IMG/VR virus record: IMGVR_UViG_3300032083_001077
Coordinates: 1 to 43,531 of that record
Direction: 5' to 3' (one strand)
Origin: a virus
Length of the DNA stretch: 43,531 nt
Made by a program: the position numbers and the translations under genes
Shown here: piece after piece, positions 24,101 through 31,159 of the stretch
Position numbering within the stretch: position 1 is the first letter of the stretch
Layout of the letters: every line of letters starts with the position of its first letter
The notes under the pieces: model-generated
Seen by the model: the letters and a program-made list of their open reading frames with translations, nothing else
Databases searched by the model: none
Told to the model about the DNA's origin: nothing

Positions 24101-25399
24101 CTAAGCTAGCTGTTCTAGTTCTGCTCCGATACCGTCTTGAGGCATCGCTTCGGCTTCTGCCATCTCAGCTACAAGTTGAAGGACAGTACCAATATCTTCA
24201 TCGTCGAGCCCTTGCTCTCTAAGGAACATCATTACCTCTTCTTCACTTGCGCCTTGCTGAATCATTTGAACAACCATTGTTACAAGCTGATCGATCATCT
24301 CCATTTCTGGAGCCATCTGCTCTAGGTCTTCCATAGCTCCAGATTCTTCAGAATCCATACCGCCTAACATGGCATCTATTTCATTTTCTTGAGTCATCAT
24401 TTCGCCTCCCTCGGCTTTAAGTTGAACTCCTCGTCCCTTTAATATATCTGCTTGAGTAACCTTACCATCGCCTGTTAGGTCGGGGAAGTCGCCGCCGCCT
24501 GCTAGTTGGGGTCTAAGTCTTTTTCTTTCTTCTATAGAAATTTTATTAAATGGATAGTTGTAAGGATTGCTTCTGTACTCTTCTTCTAAAGCAGGACGTC
24601 TTTCTTCTTCAATTTTTTCTCTTGCTGCTTTTGCGTCAGGATCAAAAGGAAGATTATAAGGATTTTCGTCAATCATTTTTTGTCGCGCCATTTCCATTTG
24701 TATCTCTGCCATTCTTTTTTGTATAGCATTTATTTCAGCAGATGTCTCAACAATAGTTTGAAGATCGTTATAAGATCTATCCATTTCTAATTGTTTTTGT
24801 AAGTTTTCAAGTTGAGATTGCAAGCTAAATAATTCTTGCTCGGGTGAAACTTCGTCACCTGCTTGCATCATCATACGTGGCTCAGCTGGAAAGTCTTGTT
24901 GTAAAGTTCTGCCCGCCATCATTCCAACAGGTGCAACTTCTGGAAGATCTTGAGTCATCGGCATATCAGTTGGAACTTGTAAGTTTGTTAAATCCATTTG
25001 AGAAAAGTCAGGCATGTTGCTGAAATCCATATCGCCGATAGGTTGACCAAAGATGGTTGGGTTGAAAGAAGGTGCGTTACTGACTGGCATTCTTTCTGCT
25101 CTTGGTATAGGTTGAGGTGTCCCAATCATTCTAAAAGAGGGATTGTCAAAAGCAATCGCATCAAGGTTTTTATTTGGCCTCTTATAACCGATTTGATCCC
25201 CAAAATCCATACTTGGCATTCTTGGCATACCCATATCGCGTTGTTCTTTTAACCTGCGGATGAGATTGCGTAAATTTCCAAAACCTCCGCGTCTTGGCAT
25301 CTCGCCTCTAAAGCGCATGTCTCCTATCATACCTGGACGTCTTGGCATCCTAGATACTCTCTTACGCATTTTGTTTCTTATCTTACTTAAAAATCCCAT
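24101..25399 (-). CDS. First late-operon protein with EF-hand loop
   Basis: A 432-residue protein at the head of the minus-strand late operon. The N-terminus is Arg/Met-rich (about 1-70), the middle is Met/Pro/Asp-rich and helical, and a perfect 12-residue EF-hand/dockerin-type loop lies at 307-318 (DLTGDGKVTQAD), so it may bind calcium. A Met/Glu-rich helical C-terminus (about 340-432) follows. Its start has a GAGGAAA ribosome site, and a putative extended -10 lies about 20 bases upstream. It is probably a structural or internal virion protein; function unknown. Confidence 0.72.
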   Translation of the reverse strand: MGFLSKIRNKMRKRVSRMPRRPGMIGDMRFRGEMPRRGGFGNLRNLIRRLKEQRDMGMPRMPSMDFGDQIGYKRPNKNLDAIAFDNPSFRMIGTPQPIPRAERMPVSNAPSFNPTIFGQPIGDMDFSNMPDFSQMDLTNLQVPTDMPMTQDLPEVAPVGMMAGRTLQQDFPAEPRMMMQAGDEVSPEQELFSLQSQLENLQKQLEMDRSYNDLQTIVETSAEINAIQKRMAEIQMEMARQKMIDENPYNLPFDPDAKAAREKIEEERRPALEEEYRSNPYNYPFNKISIEERKRLRPQLAGGGDFPDLTGDGKVTQADILKGRGVQLKAEGGEMMTQENEIDAMLGGMDSEESGAMEDLEQMAPEMEMIDQLVTMVVQMIQQGASEEEVMMFLREQGLDDEDIGTVLQLVAEMAEAEAMPQDGIGAELEQLA

Positions 25400-25419
25400 A
25401 TCGTTTCCTCGGTTGACTT

Positions 25420-25428
25420 ATTCTAACA
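25420..25428 (-). promoter_or_regulatory. Putative extended -10 promoter of the late operon
   Basis: On the minus strand TGTTAGAAT (25428-25420) fits an extended -10 (TGnTATAAT, one mismatch). It lies about 20 bases upstream of the first late gene and its GAGGAAA ribosome site. No good -35 box is seen at the usual distance. It would make a leader of roughly 14 bases. Confidence 0.38.
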
Positions 25429-25743
25429 TCCAAAAGTTTAAAAAGTATAGAAAAATTTTGGGGGGTATGGGTACCCTTTTGTTTATTTGGTTTTGATCTG
25501 GGGAAAAAGTGTGGATAACTTTTTTGTCTGAGGATTTTTTTTGGCTGGAAAAAATTTTTTTAGGTGCAGGCAAAGTAAAGATCTTGGAGAAGATAGATTG
25601 AACGAAGTGCAAAAATACCTCACCTGCATACGAATGATATATGACGGATATAAAAAAGGCAATCTTTAGATATGAGAGTTTGAGTATGTGTTTTATTGTC
25701 CTCTTTACTGCGCTGAGGAGTCCCAATATACAATATGGGGTGT

Positions 25744-25968
25744 GGCCCAATTCCGTTTTGGCCTCGATCTTGGCCTTTTCGAGCTCGATAGAGTCCCTAA
25801 AATGGCCAACAAGGTCCTCTGAAACCCGCTGATAGCAAGGGATACAGCGATTTGCTGCGGCCACTTTTCTTCCAGGTGGATCTAACGCTCGGCCTGGACT
25901 GTAGGAATGCGGCCTGGGCGACAATTATTTGGGCCAAGAAGATCCAGTAGGGCCTGTAATTCTAGGCC
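25744..25968. repeat. Cluster of ten GGCC sites
   Basis: GGCC starts at 25744, 25760, 25772, 25804, 25859, 25891, 25911, 25932, 25951 and 25965. Ten in 225 bp is far above the chance level (less than one, even at 50% GC). The four from 25891 to 25951 are spaced 20, 21 and 19 bp, close to two helical turns, and the last lies in the 12-bp palindrome TCTAGGCCTAGA. It may be a protein-binding array; it is not a coding pattern I can explain. Confidence 0.7.
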
Positions 25969-25973
25969 TAGAT

Positions 25974-26024
25974 ATTACGAATAGTTAGCGGCTGCGCAGC
26001 TGCAAAAAGCTAATAACTCGTAAT
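25974..26024. repeat. 51-bp imperfect inverted repeat with central palindrome
   Basis: Arms of 16 bp match at 13 positions: ATTACGA at 25974-25980 pairs with TCGTAAT at 26018-26024, and TTAGC pairs with GCTAA. The perfect 10-bp palindrome GCTGCGCAGC lies inside at 25991-26000. It could form a cruciform or hairpin on either strand. It has no T-run, so a terminator is unlikely; an operator, origin or packaging element fits better. Confidence 0.6.
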
Positions 26025-26048
26025 CAAACCCGATCCCGATCTGCGGGC

Positions 26049-26072
26049 AAAAAAAAGGGGGCTTGCGCCCCC
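26049..26072 (-). terminator. Strong intrinsic terminator
   Basis: On the minus strand GGGGGC (26072-26067), GCAA tetraloop and GCCCCC (26062-26057) form a 6-bp all-GC stem followed by eight T. It lies 19 bases after the stop of the 26091-26339 gene and should end the minus-strand operon that starts near 27.36 kb. Confidence 0.9.
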
Positions 26073-26090
26073 AGTCCCCCAGTTATTTGT

Positions 26091-26339
26091 TTAGCCTAGA
26101 TCTCCGCTCATCATTTGATCGGCTTCTTCTTCCAAGAGATCCATATGCCTATCGCCTACCGATCCCCCGCAGCAAGCCAAGAAGATCTCAGCGTCGAAGT
26201 TCCAGTTCTCAGATCCAAAGTATTCAACCAGCCCAGCAAGTACAGCTCGAGTGTCGAGAACATCTTGACCGCCATATCCTCGGCGCGAGCTGTCGATCAC
26301 TTTGGCGATAGCGTTGAAGTCTTTTCTTGATACGCTCAT
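26091..26339 (-). CDS. Hypothetical protein, last gene of operon 26.1-27.3 kb
   Basis: An 82-residue protein beginning MSVSRKDFNAIAKVIDSSRR, a pattern seen in many small phage proteins of unknown function (a helix followed by a second helix containing LAGLVEYFGSENWNFD). It ends with an acidic segment (DLLEEEADQMM). Two adjacent Cys lie near residue 56. The start has GAGGTG upstream and overlaps the preceding gene by 4 bases. Followed by a strong terminator. Function unknown. Confidence 0.75.
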   Translation of the reverse strand: MSVSRKDFNAIAKVIDSSRRGYGGQDVLDTRAVLAGLVEYFGSENWNFDAEIFLACCGGSVGDRHMDLLEEEADQMMSGDLG

Positions 26340-26671
26340 TTCAACACCTCATCCTCGACGATCTTCACATCTAGATCTGACATCTTATTGTTCTGCAAAA
26401 GCATATGAATCAATCTAGGCTCAGCTTGAATCAGCTTCCTTAGATAATGAGGATCGCAGCTGGCGACGTGATACGCCAAGCCTTCGAGGTTGCCCTCTGC
26501 CATTCTGCGAGCAATCATTTCAGATCTAGTCGAAGCAACGCCCCTATCAATCAGAGAACAGCGGAAGTATTCCTCTAAGGTGAAGTCAGTAGATGAGATC
26601 TCAGTCTCAATACAATCCCTCATACTGGACGCTAGTGCGTCCAGTAGATCGGTTCTGTCTGCGGTATACAT
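26336..26671 (-). CDS. Hypothetical helical protein
   Basis: A 111-residue, mostly helical protein with mixed charge (TDLLDALASSMRDCIETEI, TRSEMIARRMAEGNLEGLAY). No TM or metal site is visible, and its two Cys are not paired in a motif. The start follows a GAGGTGG ribosome site that overlaps the end of the previous gene. It belongs to a four-gene operon driven by the promoter at 27.38 kb. Function unknown. Confidence 0.72.
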   Translation of the reverse strand: MYTADRTDLLDALASSMRDCIETEISSTDFTLEEYFRCSLIDRGVASTRSEMIARRMAEGNLEGLAYHVASCDPHYLRKLIQAEPRLIHMLLQNNKMSDLDVKIVEDEVLK

Positions 26672-27040
26672 TTAAGCCACCTCTTTAGATTCTTTAGCCA
26701 CTTTTTTTTCAGCTGCCTTGATAGTATTTCTCAGCATCCTAGTAGAAAACTTGGCTCGGCTCTCAACAATAATATGACGACCGCTAAACTTCGCCCCTAT
26801 TAATCGCTGCAACATATCTATATCCATCCAAGGCTCACCGTCTCCGTCGTTGCCAAGGGCTAATATAGAAGTGTCCTGCATTCGCAGTCTCGCATAGACT
26901 TCGAGATAGTTCTTTTCAGTTATCTCATCCATACCAATCGCCATCATATAGCTGCCTATCCAATACTGAAGGCCGTTGAGATTTTCTCGGCTTTCCTTAT
27001 CCGTCTCGCGGATATTACTAAAGTCTACAGTAAAGCTCAT
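26672..27040 (-). CDS. Hypothetical protein
   Basis: A 122-residue protein. Segments such as LQYWIGSYMMAIGMDEI and LRMQDTSILALGNDGDGEPW suggest an alpha/beta fold. The end is basic and helical (RMLRNTIKAAEKKVAKESKE). A very strong GGGGGG ribosome site precedes the ATG, so expression may be high. It lies directly between two operon partners (gaps of 0 and 1 base). I do not recognise the family. Confidence 0.72.
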   Translation of the reverse strand: MSFTVDFSNIRETDKESRENLNGLQYWIGSYMMAIGMDEITEKNYLEVYARLRMQDTSILALGNDGDGEPWMDIDMLQRLIGAKFSGRHIIVESRAKFSTRMLRNTIKAAEKKVAKESKEVA

Positions 27041-27041
27041 A

Positions 27042-27317
27042 TTACACCCCCCATAGAATGTCTTGAGTTCGCAGCTGAAACGCTTGCAGATCCTCGCCTT
27101 CTAAACTATCGACTGTTACTTGGTCGATCACTTTGCCTTGCGACACATTCCACATATGGCAGGAATGAGTGCCGTTAGGGTTAGACCAAAAGCTACGGCG
27201 AACGCCGTTCACTTCCATTTCGTCGCCTTGGATCATTTGATCCTTAACGATATGACGATATTTTTTATTAGAGCCCACTCGTCTTGAGGGCTCAAAAAGT
27301 TGGTTTAATTTATCCAT
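27042..27317 (-). CDS. Hypothetical protein, first gene of operon
   Basis: A 91-residue basic alpha/beta protein (MDKLNQLFEPSRR..., with RSFWSNPNGTHSCHMWNVSQG in the middle, probably a beta sheet). I chose the ATG at 27317 because a GGAG sits 6 bases upstream; a longer frame exists to 27344 but lacks such a site. Promoter at 27364-27392 gives a leader of about 40 bases. Function unknown. Confidence 0.75.
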   Translation of the reverse strand: MDKLNQLFEPSRRVGSNKKYRHIVKDQMIQGDEMEVNGVRRSFWSNPNGTHSCHMWNVSQGKVIDQVTVDSLEGEDLQAFQLRTQDILWGV

Positions 27318-27363
27318 TACTTTCTCCAATTTACAGGCTCGCAAAAGTGTCCGCCTTGGTAGA

Positions 27364-27392
27364 ATTATCTCAAATAAGAGACAAATTGTAAA
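27364..27392 (-). promoter_or_regulatory. Sigma70-type promoter of operon 26.1-27.3 kb
   Basis: On the minus strand TTTACA (27392-27387), a 17-base spacer and GATAAT (27369-27364) each match the sigma70 consensus at five of six positions with ideal spacing. The start point should be near 27357, about 40 bases before the ATG at 27317. This is the best promoter I see in the window. Confidence 0.7.
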
Positions 27393-27403
27393 ATCTAATT
27401 AGC

Positions 27404-27515
27404 TGCGGATCTATCGCAAGCGGCGGTCTTATATTAAGGGGATCTGCGGATCTCCCAGCTGAGCCAGCGGCGGCCAGCAAAAAAAATTTATTTATATATG
27501 TATATATATATGTAT
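27404..27515. repeat. Direct repeat pair and AT tract in non-coding region
   Basis: TGCGGATCT occurs at 27404-27412 and 27445-27453, and AGCGGCGG at 27419-27426 and 27466-27473, so a block of about 25 bases is imperfectly duplicated. A T/A-rich tract with alternating TA follows at 27481-27515. GC-rich direct repeats beside an easily melted tract are seen at replication origins, but this is only a resemblance. Confidence 0.55.
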
Positions 27516-27551
27516 GACCTACCCTATATAGCCCAGCATTTTTAAGCAAAA

Positions 27552-27652
27552 CCCGAACCCGAACCCGAAACCCTAGCCCGAACCCGAACCGCCTTAGAGC
27601 GTCAAGGCTAAGCCCAAGCCCGAACCCGAACAAATACAAGGGGAAACCCGAA
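27552..27652. repeat. CCCGAA hexamer repeat array
   Basis: Eight copies of CCCGAA begin at 27552, 27558, 27564, 27577, 27583, 27619, 27625 and 27647. The first three are in strict tandem and others occur in pairs. An open frame on the minus strand here is just a by-product (FGFGLG-type repeats) and is not called. It may be a binding array for a phage or host protein, or a slipped-strand product. The 27.66-27.75 kb part further holds two small inverted repeats (GCCTAT/ATAGGC and AGCG/CGCT). Confidence 0.75.
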
Positions 27653-27753
27653 ACTTTTAAAAGGGAAAGCCGAGGAACAAGGGAAATGCTATTTTTTAAT
27701 CTATATATCCTAGCCTATAGAATAGGCATACATACAAGCGTTGACGCTAGGTA

Positions 27754-27780
27754 CAAAAAAAGGGGTCAAAAATGACCCCT
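27754..27780 (-). terminator. Strong intrinsic terminator
   Basis: On the minus strand AGGGGTCA (27780-27773) and TGACCCCT (27768-27761) form a perfect 8-bp stem with a TTTT loop followed by a run of T. It lies about 20 bases after the stop of the 27800-28390 gene and should end that operon. Confidence 0.88.
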
Positions 27781-27799
27781 TAAACTATTGGAGATAGTT

Positions 27800-28390
27800 T
27801 TAAATATTGGCAATTAAATCAAAGTGGTTGTCCTCGTCATACTCCTCATACCAGCTATAAAACAAATCGGTTTCTATCTCGAATATTTTATAATCGGTAT
27901 AACCACCCCTAACATCTGCCCCATTATGGACGGATAGGGCAATAATATTTGAATCGTAAGTATCACCCAAAGTTATAAATTGTAGCGTTTGAGTTAAGCT
28001 AGATTCACCATTATAGGTATTTATAATATGAGTATCTAAGTTATATCTCTCGGACATATACTCCTCAATATCAGACATACAATTAAGTGATCTGCCCTCG
28101 GGATTATCTGCCCAGTGGTATTGATCTTGTTCTATCCACTCAACAAGGTCTGCATTTTCATTCGGCAAGTAAATGCAAGAATCTGCCAAATGGTGAAAAG
28201 TAGATTTTTCATAATATGGATAATTGCTATCTTGATCTAACAATATTAGGCGTGGCTCATTCTCAAAATCTTTTAAGGATTTCTTTTGATTTATTTGCCA
28301 GTGGCGTCCGTCGTCTTGTCCACTATCCAGCATATTTTTGCCAGTAGACTCGGTTAACATTTCATAAATAATTTCGTTAGTTCTACTCAC
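27800..28390 (-). CDS. Hypothetical acidic protein with conserved N-terminus
   Basis: A 196-residue acidic protein starting with GTG after GGTGGAAA. The N-terminal stretch (NEIIYEMLTESTGKNMLDSG, DGRHWQINQKKS) is a block I have seen in unnamed phage and plasmid proteins (LL.E.TG..FLDSG...GR.W..N). The rest is alpha/beta with Asp/Tyr-rich segments (YTDYKIFEIETDLFYSWYEEYDED). It is the last gene of a three-gene operon and is followed by a terminator. Function unknown. Confidence 0.75.
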   Translation of the reverse strand: MSRTNEIIYEMLTESTGKNMLDSGQDDGRHWQINQKKSLKDFENEPRLILLDQDSNYPYYEKSTFHHLADSCIYLPNENADLVEWIEQDQYHWADNPEGRSLNCMSDIEEYMSERYNLDTHIINTYNGESSLTQTLQFITLGDTYDSNIIALSVHNGADVRGGYTDYKIFEIETDLFYSWYEEYDEDNHFDLIANI

Positions 28391-28691
28391 TTTCCACCCC
28401 CTCTAAATTAAGGTCATTAAATTTAACATCATCAACAAATAACAATTTATCTTTCCACCCTTTAACAGTAAGAGTGATATATTTTTTAAATTCCATATGA
28501 TCTTCTAAACCTTTATGTCTGCTTGGCATATCGGAACAATGAATTGTTATATTGACTGTATCGCAATCGGAACTTTGATATTCTGGATTATTGGTTATTG
28601 CCTTATCATGTTCAATAGTAATATGAGTGGCATTATCAATGGTTATATTATCGCCAAAGTAAGTATTTAAATTTATATCTTTAAGGCTCAT
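28383..28691 (-). CDS. Hypothetical beta-rich protein
   Basis: A 102-residue acidic protein with alternating hydrophobic strands (DNITIDNATHITIEHDKAI, DTVNITIHCSDM, KYITLTVKGWKDKLLFVDDV), so it is probably all-beta. It overlaps the next gene's start by 8 bases and shares its own start with the preceding stop (TAATG). An AAGGTGAAA ribosome site is present. It could be a small inhibitor or regulator as is common in early phage operons; unproven. Confidence 0.72.
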   Translation of the reverse strand: MSLKDINLNTYFGDNITIDNATHITIEHDKAITNNPEYQSSDCDTVNITIHCSDMPSRHKGLEDHMEFKKYITLTVKGWKDKLLFVDDVKFNDLNLEGVESE

Positions 28692-28942
28692 TATTTCACC
28701 TTATCTAAAATTTTAGCTACTCTTTCAAGATCGCCAAGGGATAATTTATTAATAGCGTCAGTATTAACTAATCTGCCGTCTTGCCAAGCGTTTAAATTAT
28801 TCCTATCGGCTAATTCATTCCTTGCAAAATTTGATAATTCGCTATTGTTTCCTTTTCGCTCATCAACAAAATTCTGCAAAGTTTGATTATTCATTTCAAG
28901 CACTTTTGATTTGGCTTGATCTAAAGTCATACTATTATTCAT
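28691..28942 (-). CDS. Hypothetical helical protein, first gene of operon
   Basis: An 83-residue helical protein (TLDQAKSKVLEMNNQTLQNF, NFARNELADRNNLNAWQDGR, INKLSLGDLERVAKILDK). Three helices with Asn-rich turns; no Cys or TM. AGGAAAATAAAAT precedes the ATG at 28942. It is divergent from the 29.08-32.7 kb operon across a 136-base, AT-rich promoter region. Function unknown. Confidence 0.73.
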   Translation of the reverse strand: MNNSMTLDQAKSKVLEMNNQTLQNFVDERKGNNSELSNFARNELADRNNLNAWQDGRLVNTDAINKLSLGDLERVAKILDKVK

Positions 28943-29005
28943 ATTTTATTTTCCTATAAATGCCCTATCGGGTAAGTTCATTATACATATATTTTCTACA
29001 AATAG

Positions 29006-29032
29006 TAGACAATAATTAATTATTTCTATACT
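29006..29032 (+). promoter_or_regulatory. Putative early promoter of the plus-strand operon
   Basis: TAGACA (29006-29011, five of six to TTGACA), a 15-base spacer, and TATACT (29027-29032) followed by ATTA. The same 10-base TATACTATTA with an identical 15-base spacer occurs upstream of the other plus-strand operon at 35.2 kb, which supports a shared promoter type. The short spacer makes it non-ideal for sigma70. Confidence 0.5.
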
Positions 29033-29078
29033 ATTAATAAATAACAAATTTATTACCAGCTTGGAGACTGAAATAAAA

Positions 29079-29297
29079 ATGAATATTGAACAAAAAATAA
29101 TAGAGCAAATTTTTGACACTCTAATGAAAAATGACAAGTACCCCGATCATTTCAATTTTGCTGGTGATCTTAGATACGACCATTGGCTAGATACAAAACC
29201 CGACAACCCGACGATTAGTTTAGTTGTTGAGAAAGCTGGACGCCCAACGACTTACAAAATTTCAATTAACGAGGTAAAAAATGAAATCATTACTTAG
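29079..29297 (+). CDS. Hypothetical protein, first gene of early operon
   Basis: A 72-residue protein (MNIEQKIIEQIFDTL...) with a helical first half and a strand-rich end (TISLVVEKAGRPTTYKISIN). ATG at 29079 is preferred over an in-frame TTG at 29061. A GGAG lies 12 bases upstream, which is a long spacer. It overlaps the next gene by 17 bases. Lead position in a probable early operon suggests a host-takeover function, but nothing specific can be said. Confidence 0.7.
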   Translation: MNIEQKIIEQIFDTLMKNDKYPDHFNFAGDLRYDHWLDTKPDNPTISLVVEKAGRPTTYKISINEVKNEIIT

Positions 29298-29775
29298 AAC
29301 AATCTTAGACGAGTGCGAAAAAAATAAACTCATGTATCGAGCCAATGCTTATGATCTCTGGAACAATGGATGCGAAGATATGATTGAGCCTTGGGGGTAT
29401 GACTTCAAAGCTTTAGCCGAAACTATGCAGGCTTTCGAGTTAGACGAACGCCTTGGTAATATCCAAATTATCCCCGAGAGCCAAGTAAAAACTCATGCCG
29501 AACTTATAAAAGAAATCAGATTCAATGCTTTAGAAAATTGTTTTTCAGAGTATGAGGAACATTTTAAAAAATGTAGTGAAGATGATCTTATCCAAGAGTT
29601 CCCCGACGAATACTACTCTGGTCATATGTGGATTATGTGGACAAATTACGGGGGCAACGAACACCTAGATTGTTTTACCGATTGGACAACAAGTCTGGAC
29701 AAATACTTTGATGTAAGCAAGTTAACCAATGAATGGGAAGATGAGTACAACAAATTCAGATTGGGATTGATCTAA
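29281..29775 (+). CDS. Hypothetical acidic protein
   Basis: A 164-residue acidic protein rich in Trp, Tyr and Asn (LWNNGCEDMIEPWGYDFKAL, MWIMWTNYGGNEHLDCF). It appears mainly helical. GAGG is placed well before the ATG. Its stop overlaps the next ATG by one base (TAATG). No known motif is visible. Acidic small proteins in such operons often bind host proteins or mimic DNA, but this is only a class-level guess. Confidence 0.73.
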   Translation: MKSLLRTILDECEKNKLMYRANAYDLWNNGCEDMIEPWGYDFKALAETMQAFELDERLGNIQIIPESQVKTHAELIKEIRFNALENCFSEYEEHFKKCSEDDLIQEFPDEYYSGHMWIMWTNYGGNEHLDCFTDWTTSLDKYFDVSKLTNEWEDEYNKFRLGLI

Positions 29776-30122
29776 TGAAACCTAAAAAAACAATAACAGT
29801 AAAATTAAATTATCATTTTGTTGATTGGATAGTTCAAGAATATTCAGCAAGTGAATTAGTAGATGCTTTAAAAGGAGAAAATTCTATTGAAGATTTTGCG
29901 ATTAGTATTATGGGAGATTTTATATATATCGAACATATTAATAATTGGGAAGAAATAAAACCTAAGTTAAACGAATCTTATTATAACGGACGCTATGAAT
30001 TTGTAAGTAAAGACAAAGGTGTTCCTTTTGGTGATTGGTGTGAAGAAAAAGATGAGTTTGTTCCTTTTTCCGAAACTGATAAATACCAAATTTTTTATAT
30101 CGTTGAGGAGAAGGCCAAATGA
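29775..30122 (+). CDS. Hypothetical acidic protein
   Basis: A 115-residue acidic alpha/beta protein. KTITVKLNYHFVDWIVQEYSA at the start and GDFIYIEHINNWEEIKPKL in the middle look like paired strands and helices. The C-terminal part has KGVPFGDWCEEKDEF. Start and stop are shared or overlapping with both neighbours. I do not recognise a family. Confidence 0.7.
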   Translation: MKPKKTITVKLNYHFVDWIVQEYSASELVDALKGENSIEDFAISIMGDFIYIEHINNWEEIKPKLNESYYNGRYEFVSKDKGVPFGDWCEEKDEFVPFSETDKYQIFYIVEEKAK

Positions 30123-30400
30123 TTATTTTTACAGTCAATACCCAAGACGGGGAAAACATATATACAGAGTGGAGTTATTACCAAAATTACACCTCAAAAC
30201 AATACGAGGACGGAAAAATAACAGATGCAGATTTGCTATCTGAATTTTGCGGGACTGAATTTACAGATGATGATTTGTTTGACAAAGATGACCCGAAACA
30301 TGATTACAAATATTGGAATAATGATACATCTTTAGTTTGGATTGATTCAGTTAAAGAAATAACCCCAGAACATTTAGAAATAATCCAGAGGTACTTATGA
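30119..30400 (+). CDS. Hypothetical acidic protein
   Basis: A 93-residue acidic protein that is rich in Asp, Tyr and Trp (MIIFTVNTQDGENIYTEW, EFTDDDLFDKDDPKHDYKYW). GAGGAG lies 8 bases before the ATG, and the start overlaps the previous stop by 4 bases (ATGA). It ends in a helix (EHLEIIQRYL). Function unknown. Confidence 0.7.
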   Translation: MIIFTVNTQDGENIYTEWSYYQNYTSKQYEDGKITDADLLSEFCGTEFTDDDLFDKDDPKHDYKYWNNDTSLVWIDSVKEITPEHLEIIQRYL

Positions 30401-30597
30401 AAATAAAATTATATGTTGTTGAGAAATTCTATTACCAAATAGAAATGAAAGATGTTGAGGATTTTGAAGATGCTCAAGAAAAGTTTTACGACGATTCTCA
30501 AAAAATAATGCAAGAGCAAGTTCCAGATAGATCAGATTGGAATGATTATGTTATAGAAGTTTACGATAGAGATTATCAAGAATGGGAGAGAACTTAA
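30397..30597 (+). CDS. Hypothetical small alpha/beta protein
   Basis: A 66-residue protein with a first strand (KIKLYVVEKFYYQIEM), a helix (DFEDAQEKFYDDSQKIMQEQ) and a closing strand (DYVIEVYDRDYQEW). It overlaps the preceding gene by 4 bases. Its last codons (WERT-stop) contain a GGAGAGAACTTAAT element that is the ribosome site of the next gene and recurs at 31147. The strand-helix-strand layout is like that of the 31343-31549 protein. Function unknown. Confidence 0.7.
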   Translation: MKIKLYVVEKFYYQIEMKDVEDFEDAQEKFYDDSQKIMQEQVPDRSDWNDYVIEVYDRDYQEWERT

Positions 30598-30598
30598 T

Positions 30599-31159
30599 AT
30601 GTGCGAAGTAATAGAAACAATAAAAACCAAGAACTATGTTGCAGAAATTATCAATGACGAGGACTGCTATAACCCTAGAAAAGATTACAGTAGTTTAGGA
30701 ACGCTAATAGCATTTCATTCTCGGTATGATTTATCCGACAACGACAATTGGGATAAAGAAGAATTAATATCTTATGTAGAGCAAGATGATGTCTTAGCCT
30801 TGCCCGTATATATGTATGAGCATTCCCAAATATCACTTTCAACAAATGCATTTTCTTGCAAATGGGATAGTGGTCAAATAGGTTATATCTTTGTTTCTTA
30901 CGAAGATATTATCAAAGAATACGGAAATCTTGATATTGAAACTGCTACCAAGGTTCTTGAGTATGAAATCAAAGAATATTCCCTATACCTTAACGGGGAA
31001 TGTTATGGCTACATTATTTATGCAAGGGACAAATATGACACTTTATTACTTGATTCCCAAGATCATCTAGAGTCTTGTTTTGGATTTATAGGCAGGGATT
31101 ATGTAGAAGAAGAAGCCAAATACATTCTCAAAGACTTAGAGCAAGAGGAGAGAACTTAA
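30599..31159 (+). CDS. Conserved-type hypothetical protein (WDSGQIG motif)
   Basis: A 186-residue acidic protein. Motifs TLIAFHSRYDL, LALPVYMYEHSQISLST and FSCKWDSGQIGYIFVSYED match a family I recognise from many phages and conjugative elements (LP.Y.YDHSG...S...FSC.WDSGQVG), still without a known function. The C-terminal part contains EYSLYLNGECYGYIIY. It is the largest gene of the operon and starts with ATGTGC just after the GGAGAGAACTTAAT junction. Its end carries the same junction for the next gene. Confidence 0.82.
   Translation: MCEVIETIKTKNYVAEIINDEDCYNPRKDYSSLGTLIAFHSRYDLSDNDNWDKEELISYVEQDDVLALPVYMYEHSQISLSTNAFSCKWDSGQIGYIFVSYEDIIKEYGNLDIETATKVLEYEIKEYSLYLNGECYGYIIYARDKYDTLLLDSQDHLESCFGFIGRDYVEEEAKYILKDLEQEERT

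Larger units (their letters stand above)
25429..26048. other. Non-coding region between late and right-hand operons
   Basis: About 620 bases without a convincing gene. It holds an AT-rich left part, with A/T runs and a GGGTACCC palindrome near 25470. A GC-richer right part follows, with a dense GGCC cluster and a large inverted repeat, both listed separately. A 168-codon frame crosses it on the minus strand, but it starts with TTG, lacks a ribosome site and is not supported. The region could hold a packaging site, an origin or promoters. Confidence 0.6.

Noticed and set aside
25418-25924. 168-codon frame on the minus strand in the 25.4-26.1 kb region
   Set aside because: It starts with TTG, has no ribosome site, has mixed low-quality composition and crosses the GGCC cluster and AT-rich leader. 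A decayed gene is possible but not supported.
27370-27639. 89-codon frame over the CCCGAA repeat
   Set aside because: Its residues (FGFGLG repeats) are only the translation of the hexamer array, it contains the promoter spacer and it lacks a ribosome site.
28946-29137. Minus-strand hydrophobic frame over the divergent promoter region
   Set aside because: It overlaps the start of the plus-strand operon and the promoter; hydrophobicity comes from the AT-rich sequence.
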